Assembly: GCF_001591825.1 (NCBI RefSeq)
Contig: NZ_BCVQ01000032.1
Span: forward strand, 1-47,662
DNA length: 47,662 nt
Reading direction: 5' to 3'
DNA from: Rossellomorea vietnamensis NBRC 101237
GTDB taxonomy: Bacteria > Bacillota > Bacilli > Bacillales > Bacillaceae_B
Position 1 is the stretch's first letter, and each line of letters opens with the position of its first letter. The translations under genes and the position numbers were made by a program. The notes beneath the pieces were generated by a model. The model was not told the origin of the DNA. It searched no databases and was given only the letters and a program-made list of their open reading frames with translations. Positions 43,299 through 47,662 of this stretch are shown here, piece after piece.

Positions 43299-43763
43299 AT
43301 GACAGTTGGTCAAAAAGCACCTGAATTCGAATTACTGGCAAGCAATGGAGAAAAGGTGAAGCTATCTGATTATCAAGGAAAAAACGTGGTCCTTTATTTT
43401 TATCCGAAGGACATGACACCAGGGTGTACAACAGAAGCATGTGATTTCAGGGATCAGCATGAGAACTTTGAAGATCTTGATGCCGTCATCCTTGGGGTGA
43501 GTCCGGATCCCGTCGATAAACATGAGAAATTCGTGGACAAGCATGGGCTGCCGTTCCTCCTGCTGGTAGATGAAGATCATAAAGTGGCAGAGGAATACGG
43601 CGTATGGAAGCTGAAGAAAAACTTCGGGAAAGAATACATGGGAATCGAGCGTTCCACCTTCATCATTGATAAAGAAGGGAACCTCTCCAAGGAATGGCGG
43701 AAGGTGAAAGTGAAGGGGCATGTCGAAGAAGCTCTTCAATATATTCAAGAAAACCTTTCCTAA
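43299..43763 (+). CDS. bcp: Thiol peroxidase of the Bcp/PrxQ group (YgaF)
   Basis: The 154-residue peroxiredoxin reduces hydroperoxides with thioredoxin as donor. Peroxidatic Cys43 and resolving Cys48 lie in DMTPGCTTEACDFRD, the PrxQ arrangement. ALIGN-type features DYQGKNVVLYFYPKD and STFIIDKEGNL are also present. AGGAGGGGAAGATGT precedes the ATG at 43299; the longer frame is unsupported. It sits two genes upstream of the perR section, as in B. subtilis ygaF. Confidence 0.94.
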   Translation: MTVGQKAPEFELLASNGEKVKLSDYQGKNVVLYFYPKDMTPGCTTEACDFRDQHENFEDLDAVILGVSPDPVDKHEKFVDKHGLPFLLLVDEDHKVAEEYGVWKLKKNFGKEYMGIERSTFIIDKEGNLSKEWRKVKVKGHVEEALQYIQENLS

Positions 43764-43840
43764 GCCTATTTTCCAGCCTATTTTAACGGGTTTGAGGCTT
43801 TTGTCCATTCACAAAAGCTGTAAGGACATATAGTAAGAGT

Positions 43841-43912
43841 AGGGCAACCTCCTCAAATAAGTCAGTCTCATCCGTGTAGCAGGATCGACCAGGTCGATCC
43901 TCTTTTTTTATG
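43841..43912 (+). ncRNA. Candidate small RNA or long 3'-UTR terminator after bcp
   Basis: A -10-like TATAGT (43829-43834) precedes a short stretch beginning AGGGCAACCTCCTCAAATAAG and ending in a perfect stem AGGATCGACC/GGTCGATCCT with CTTTTTTTA. The CCTCCT run is complementary to a ribosome binding site and would be unpaired. The -35 is poor (TTCACA at short spacing), so this may simply be the end of the bcp transcript. Confidence 0.4.
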
Positions 43913-43991
43913 CTCACGGTGATGCTCGAAACTAGGGAGAATCCTCTCCTATATGGTAAAATAATGGGCAATAGGGATGGGAGGCAACTAC

Positions 43992-44942
43992 ATGAAAATC
44001 ATCTTTACATTTCAACCGAAAGAAGAATTCGTTTCAGATTTAACGAATAGCTTCCCTGGGGTTGAGTTCCTTTTTTACAAAAAAATCAACCAAGCGGAAA
44101 GTGAGCTTCCCGATGCGGAAGTGATCGTCACGATGGGGGAAGATTTAACGAGTGATCATATTGAAAGAAGCGAGAAATGCAAATGGATCATGGTCACTTC
44201 GGCGGGACTCGAAAAAATGCCGTTTGAAGCAATTAAAAGAAGGGGGATCCTCGTCACCAATGCAAGGGGAATCCACAAGATCCCCATGGCAGAGTTTACG
44301 ATCGGCTTGATGCTTCAGCATGCAAAACAGCTTCAATCAGTATGGGAGCAGGAGAAAGATGCCGTGTGGAGCAGAAGGTTACCTACCTCTGAACTTCATG
44401 AAGCCTCTCTCCTTATTCTTGGAGCAGGGGCCATTGGAGGGGAAATCGCCCGACTGGCAAAGGCATTTCAAATGAACGTAAGTGGAGTGAATTCTACCGG
44501 CTCACCCGGGGAGCATTTTGACAGGATGTTCACCTTGGAGACCTTCAGGGATCAACTCCCCGACGCCGATTACATCGTTGCAGTGCTTCCAAGTACGAAC
44601 CGGACAAAGGGAATACTGGACGTCGATCATTTTGTACAGATGAAGGATTCTGCTGTTTTCATCAATATTGGCCGGGGGGACCTTGTAGAAGAATCCGTCC
44701 TTCTTGAAGTAATGGAAAAGAAGTTGATTCAACATATGTATCTGGATGTATTTGATCAAGAGCCGTTAGCTGAACATCATCCTTTTTGGAAAACGGAAGG
44801 CATCACGGTGACGCCTCATCTTTCAAGCATTACAAAAAAGTACATGCCAAGGGCACTTGAAATCTTTAAAAAGAATTTATCTACATATAGTAATAAGAGG
44901 GATAACTTTATTAATGTGATTGATGCAGAGAGGGGTTATTAA
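43992..44942 (+). CDS. D-isomer-specific 2-hydroxyacid dehydrogenase family protein
   Basis: The 316-residue product has the NAD-binding loop LILGAGAIGGEIARLAK with GAGAIGG at 144-150, VLPSTNRTKGILD, the Arg-containing FINIGRGDLVEE and the catalytic His in VTPHLSS. It should reduce a 2-oxo acid or oxidise a D-2-hydroxyacid; specificity is not predictable. GGGAGGCAACTAC precedes the ATG at 43992. Its stop abuts the start of the cobalamin adenosyltransferase gene (one base between), so the two are translationally coupled. Confidence 0.9.
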   Translation: MKIIFTFQPKEEFVSDLTNSFPGVEFLFYKKINQAESELPDAEVIVTMGEDLTSDHIERSEKCKWIMVTSAGLEKMPFEAIKRRGILVTNARGIHKIPMAEFTIGLMLQHAKQLQSVWEQEKDAVWSRRLPTSELHEASLLILGAGAIGGEIARLAKAFQMNVSGVNSTGSPGEHFDRMFTLETFRDQLPDADYIVAVLPSTNRTKGILDVDHFVQMKDSAVFINIGRGDLVEESVLLEVMEKKLIQHMYLDVFDQEPLAEHHPFWKTEGITVTPHLSSITKKYMPRALEIFKKNLSTYSNKRDNFINVIDAERGY

Positions 44943-44943
44943 A

Positions 44944-45492
44944 ATGAAAATTTATACGAAATCTGGAGATAAAGGGACGACTTCCCTGGTATATGGAACC
45001 CGCGTATCGAAAAAGGATCAACGTGTGGAGGCCTACGGAACCTGCGATGAAGCGAACTCCATGATAGGTCTTGGTCTAAGTTATATCAAGGCTGAATATT
45101 TTGATGGTAAAGAAGAATTCGAAGAGTTTCTTCACAAGGTGCAAACGATCCTTTTCCATGTCGGGGCAGAACTTGCCACTCCCGCAGGAAAAGAAGTGAA
45201 ATGGAAGCTTGATGAAACACATATCAAGGAGTTGGAAGATCAAATCGATAGGATGGACGGATCTCTCACACCTCTACGAAACTTCATCCTTCCCGGTGGT
45301 CAGCCGGCCGGTGCCGCCCTGCATACTGCAAGAACGATTGTCAGGAGAGCTGAAAGAGAAGCTGTAGGAATTGATGAAGACATTAATCCATTAGTCCTTT
45401 CGTATCTGAACCGGCTTTCTGACTACCTCTTTGTAGCGGGCAGATACATCAACCAGCAGCTTGGTGAGCAGGAGAAAAACCTCCACGAGTAG
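44944..45492 (+). CDS. Cob(I)yrinic acid a,c-diamide/cobalamin adenosyltransferase (PduO type)
   Basis: The 182-residue product is a PduO-type adenosyltransferase: the N-terminal ATP-binding MKIYTKSGDKGTTSLVYGTR, YGTCDEANSMIGLG, FILPGGQPAGAALHTARTIV and RRAEREAV are the conserved segments. It transfers the adenosyl group of ATP to cob(I)alamin. AGAGAGGGGTTATTAAA precedes the ATG, which follows the upstream stop by one base. No cobalamin-dependent enzyme or B12 synthesis gene is in the window; the B. subtilis relative is YvqK. Confidence 0.92.
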   Translation: MKIYTKSGDKGTTSLVYGTRVSKKDQRVEAYGTCDEANSMIGLGLSYIKAEYFDGKEEFEEFLHKVQTILFHVGAELATPAGKEVKWKLDETHIKELEDQIDRMDGSLTPLRNFILPGGQPAGAALHTARTIVRRAEREAVGIDEDINPLVLSYLNRLSDYLFVAGRYINQQLGEQEKNLHE

Positions 45493-45504
45493 CAGGGTGA
45501 AAGA

Positions 45505-45551
45505 TTGACAAAATGGACCGTTGATTAGTACACTATTTATAAAGATTATAA
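45505..45551 (+). promoter_or_regulatory. perR promoter with PerR box
   Basis: TTGACA (45505-45510) and TACACT (45529-45534) are spaced by 18 bases. TTATAAAGATTATAA (45537-45551) differs at one position from the PerR box consensus TTATAATNATTATAA and overlaps the predicted start point, indicating autoregulation. Confidence 0.88.
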
Positions 45552-45584
45552 AATAATAATTCTTATGAAAAGAGGTGCATGACG

Positions 45585-46025
45585 ATGTCTGAAGAAGGAC
45601 AATTGAAAGAAGCGATTTCGACATTGAAGGAAACGGGAGTCCGTATCACTCCTCAACGTCATGCGATATTAGAGTATCTCATTGATTCAATGTCCCATCC
45701 AACTGCCGATGACATATATAAAGCGCTCGAAGGGAAATTCCCTAACATGAGTGTGGCGACCGTTTATAATAATTTGCGTGTATTCCGTGAAGTAGGTTTA
45801 GTGAAAGAACTGACATACGGGGATGCCTCCAGTCGCTTTGACTTTGTGACGACCGATCATTATCATGTCATTTGCGATGGCTGCGGTAAAATCGTAGACT
45901 TTCATTACCCTGGACTTGATGAAGTGGAACAACTGGCTTCCCATGTCACGGGATTCAAGGTGAACAACCATCGTATGGAAATATACGGTACGTGCTCTGA
46001 CTGTTCTGTTAAGGAGACACATTAG
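45585..46025 (+). CDS. perR: Peroxide-responsive repressor PerR (Fur family)
   Basis: The 146-residue product has all PerR functional residues, shifted by one from B. subtilis: regulatory metal ligands H38, D86, H92, H94, D105 and structural zinc ligands C97, C100, C137, C140. The DNA-reading helix region [18 protein letters not shown] is intact. PerR represses peroxide-defence genes until metal-catalysed His oxidation. Two nearby ATGs exist; 45585 has nine-base spacing from GAGG. The katE promoter in this window has no PerR box, so its control seems to be by sigma-B. Confidence 0.97.
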   Translation: MSEEGQLKEAISTLKETGVRITPQRHAILEYLIDSMSHPTADDIYKALEGKFPNMSVATVYNNLRVFREVGLVKELTYGDASSRFDFVTTDHYHVICDGCGKIVDFHYPGLDEVEQLASHVTGFKVNNHRMEIYGTCSDCSVKETH

Positions 46026-46028
46026 ATA

Positions 46029-46064
46029 AGAATGGTTCTAATTAGAACCATTCTTCTTTTATTT
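46029..46064 (+). terminator. Rho-independent terminator of perR
   Basis: AAGAATGGTTCTA/TAGAACCATTCTT stem followed by CTTTTATTTT. Confidence 0.92.
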
Positions 46065-46075
46065 TGGGCATCAAA

Positions 46076-46101
46076 AAAGACCTTCCGTTGAAGGTCTTTT
46101 C
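46076..46101 (-). terminator. Terminator of ygzB
   Basis: AAAAGACCTTC-AACG-GAAGGTCTTTTTT on the minus strand, just past the ygzB stop. Confidence 0.88.
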
Positions 46102-46111
46102 TCATTCAGCT

Positions 46112-46462
46112 TTATCTTTTCCTTTTATTATAGTCCTCATCGAATTCTTCACCTTCAAGGTTCGGGTCAAGAGTCAGGGGCTCGTTACAATACATGCACA
46201 TATCTACACGCCCAAGGACCTTGGTGACCTTACCGCAATTGGGGCATGTCACCTGTACGGCCTTCGTCGACAGCATCCCGATCCAGAAGTAGACAACCGT
46301 ACTTCCGATGATTCCCAGAAAACCCAGTAGCATGAATGTTGTCATAACCCACGGATGTTCTCTAAAATATATACCGACGTACATAATGATAAATCCGATG
46401 AAAACTAAACTTAAGGCAAACGTACGGATTTTATTGATCTTACTTGAATATTTCTTAGCCAT
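46112..46462 (-). CDS. ygzB: YgzB (DUF2614), zinc-ribbon membrane protein
   Basis: The 116-residue product has two membrane segments ([19 protein letters not shown] and [20 protein letters not shown]) and a cytoplasmic zinc ribbon ([25 protein letters not shown]). It matches YgzB between perR and ygxA in B. subtilis. TAGGAGGGACAAACAA precedes the ATG. Function unknown. Confidence 0.93.
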   Translation of the reverse strand: MAKKYSSKINKIRTFALSLVFIGFIIMYVGIYFREHPWVMTTFMLLGFLGIIGSTVVYFWIGMLSTKAVQVTCPNCGKVTKVLGRVDMCMYCNEPLTLDPNLEGEEFDEDYNKRKR

Positions 46463-46616
46463 TTGTTTGTCCCTCCTAAAAAAATACTATACCATATTTG
46501 TTGGTAGTAGAGGGATGCGAAACCATTTTGTCGAAAAATGACTATATTCAGAGAAGGAAATACCCTTTGAATGTCGAAATAGTAACCAACCAATGAGTGA
46601 TGTGGAGGAGTATGAA

Positions 46617-47483
46617 ATGGAAGACATTTTACGACCGTTATACCAAGAGCGTACAAGTCACCCCAATACTTTAGGAGCGCTTCTAATAGAACAAAGCAAG
46701 AAATCAAGTCCCTTGACCGATACCTTTGATATCGTCCTGTTCCTGATTGTGAAGGAAGCGGAAGAGCCTGTGTTCATCAAGCATTATTCTTATAAAGAAC
46801 AAAAGGCAGCGTTACATATCGTGACAGAAGCCAAGCTGAATGAGTGGATCTTACTCGGATCAAATCGGAAAGTGATCGATTGGCTATTCAATGGGAAAGT
46901 CCTGTTTGACCGCAACGAGTTTATCCAGAATCTTAAAACGGAGTTGCGAGACTTTCCTTTCTATGGCAGAAAGATCAAAATGGGCATGGAATTTGCCAAA
47001 TTGATTCGCCGGTATATGGACGGTAAAGAATTCTTTGAAAGCAAACATTATTTGGATGCTTACAATCACATCGTCCACTCTTTGCACCATTTAGCGCGAC
47101 TGGCGGTTATTGAAAACGGGTTCCACCCTGAGGTAACCGTATGGAACCAGGTCAAGCAAATAGAACCTGAGATTTATAAACTGTATGAAGAGCTCGTTAC
47201 CAGTGATGAAGAAATCGATAAACGGCTGGAGCTCCTGTTCCTGGCAAGTGAGTTCCTCATCCACTCAAGAACGAAGGTTTCGACTGAGCATCTGTTGGAC
47301 ATCCTTGGCCAAAAGGAACACTGGACATTCCAGGATCTTCTTAATCATTCAGAAGCAAGACACTATTCCGTGGATTTAAGCATGCTGATCGAGTATTTAA
47401 CGGATAAAGGATTTGTTGAAATCGTCGATGTAGAGACGAAAGGACAAGGTATTTACCATCGCTATTATCGTGCAGCGAAATAA
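46617..47483 (+). CDS. ygxA: Nucleotidyltransferase-like protein YgxA
   Basis: The 288-residue product begins MEDILRPLYQERTSHPNTLG and resembles the YgxA nucleotidyltransferase-like family: an N-terminal half with DIVLFLIVK and the loop NEWILLGSNRKVIDWLFNG, then an all-helical half (FAKLIRRYMDGKEFFESKHY and following). The classical GS..D..D catalytic signature is not clear, so activity is uncertain. TGGAGGAGTATGAA precedes the ATG at 46617. In B. subtilis ygxA is followed by an rRNA operon, and the promoters downstream show the same here. Confidence 0.9.
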   Translation: MEDILRPLYQERTSHPNTLGALLIEQSKKSSPLTDTFDIVLFLIVKEAEEPVFIKHYSYKEQKAALHIVTEAKLNEWILLGSNRKVIDWLFNGKVLFDRNEFIQNLKTELRDFPFYGRKIKMGMEFAKLIRRYMDGKEFFESKHYLDAYNHIVHSLHHLARLAVIENGFHPEVTVWNQVKQIEPEIYKLYEELVTSDEEIDKRLELLFLASEFLIHSRTKVSTEHLLDILGQKEHWTFQDLLNHSEARHYSVDLSMLIEYLTDKGFVEIVDVETKGQGIYHRYYRAAK

Positions 47484-47507
47484 TTATAGTAAAATATTAA
47501 TTTTTCG

Positions 47508-47536
47508 TTGACTTCAATCTGCTACCTTGGTATATT
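47508..47536 (+). promoter_or_regulatory. rRNA operon promoter P1
   Basis: TTGACT (47508-47513), 17-base spacer, TATATT (47531-47536), just after ygxA. It belongs to a tandem arrangement typical of Bacillus rrn operons. Confidence 0.85.
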
Positions 47537-47603
47537 AGTAAATGTCGCTGCTGAACGACGGCAACGAGCGGTCAGTGGCGACTTAAAAAAACGAAAAAAG
47601 TTG

Positions 47604-47632
47604 TTGACAACACGGTGGCAACTTGATAAGAT
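47604..47632 (+). promoter_or_regulatory. rRNA operon promoter P2
   Basis: TTGACA (47604-47609), 17-base spacer, TAAGAT (47627-47632), 96 bases downstream of P1. The following TCGCTTAAACGAAGC starts a leader that continues outside the window, where the 16S rRNA gene is expected. Confidence 0.87.
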
Positions 47633-47662
47633 TAAAAAGTCGCTTAAACGAAGCCCTTACAC

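Noticed and set aside
47508..47662. 16S rRNA gene inside the window
   Set aside because: Only tandem promoters and the start of the leader are present; the 16S sequence itself is not reached.

Overview
The window looks like chromosomal DNA of a spore-forming Bacillaceae species (Bacillus sensu lato; the gene content and the dispersed repeats are compatible with a marine-type genus such as Rossellomorea, but I cannot fix the genus). The main reasons are the spore-protein genes sspK and sspE, the GGAGG-type ribosome sites, the TTG starts, the sigma-B and CtsR type control sites, and the right half, which follows the Bacillus subtilis yfhD/E-yfhF-recX-yfhH-sspK-yfhJ-yfhP-mutY-yfhS-fabL-sspE-ygaB-ntdP-ygaD-ygaE-gsaB-bcp-perR-ygzB-ygxA order up to a ribosomal RNA operon.

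Left third (1-18.5 kb): an accessory and stress section. It holds an azoreductase, a UMF1-type transporter with an alkaline-phosphatase-superfamily hydrolase, a yhbD-bactofilin pair, a large catalase (katE) behind a sigma-B type promoter, two small unrecognised genes, clpE behind three CtsR boxes, a two-gene membrane-protein operon, a HAD phosphatase, an alkyltransferase-like protein, a cyanophycinase/cyanophycin synthetase operon behind a near-perfect sigma-B promoter, an ABC1-family kinase, and a DoxX membrane protein behind two Rex/Fnr-like operators.

Middle (19-31 kb): the conserved yfh-yga block with many small spore-associated genes, recX, mutY, fabL and ntdP. Two families of non-coding repeats sit here: a modular hairpin repeat (22.51-22.81 kb, with a relative at 35.09-35.25 kb) and a GGGACGGACC palindrome family (23.2, 24.0 and 28.0 kb).

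Right third (31-47.7 kb): a five-gene dipeptide/oligopeptide ABC operon (ATPase, ATPase, binding lipoprotein, permease, permease), an aromatic-acid-exporter-like protein, gsaB, a three-gene ABC-2 exporter with a following potassium-channel gene, bcp, a 2-hydroxyacid dehydrogenase with a cobalamin adenosyltransferase, perR with its own PerR box, ygzB, ygxA, and finally tandem rRNA promoters running off the right edge.

The most interesting observation is the cyanophycin operon: a nitrogen/carbon storage polymer pathway in a Bacillus-type genome that appears to be wired to the general stress sigma factor. Functional calls come from motifs and remembered family features; no database search was possible. 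Start codons were chosen from ribosome binding sites and often differ from the longest open frame.
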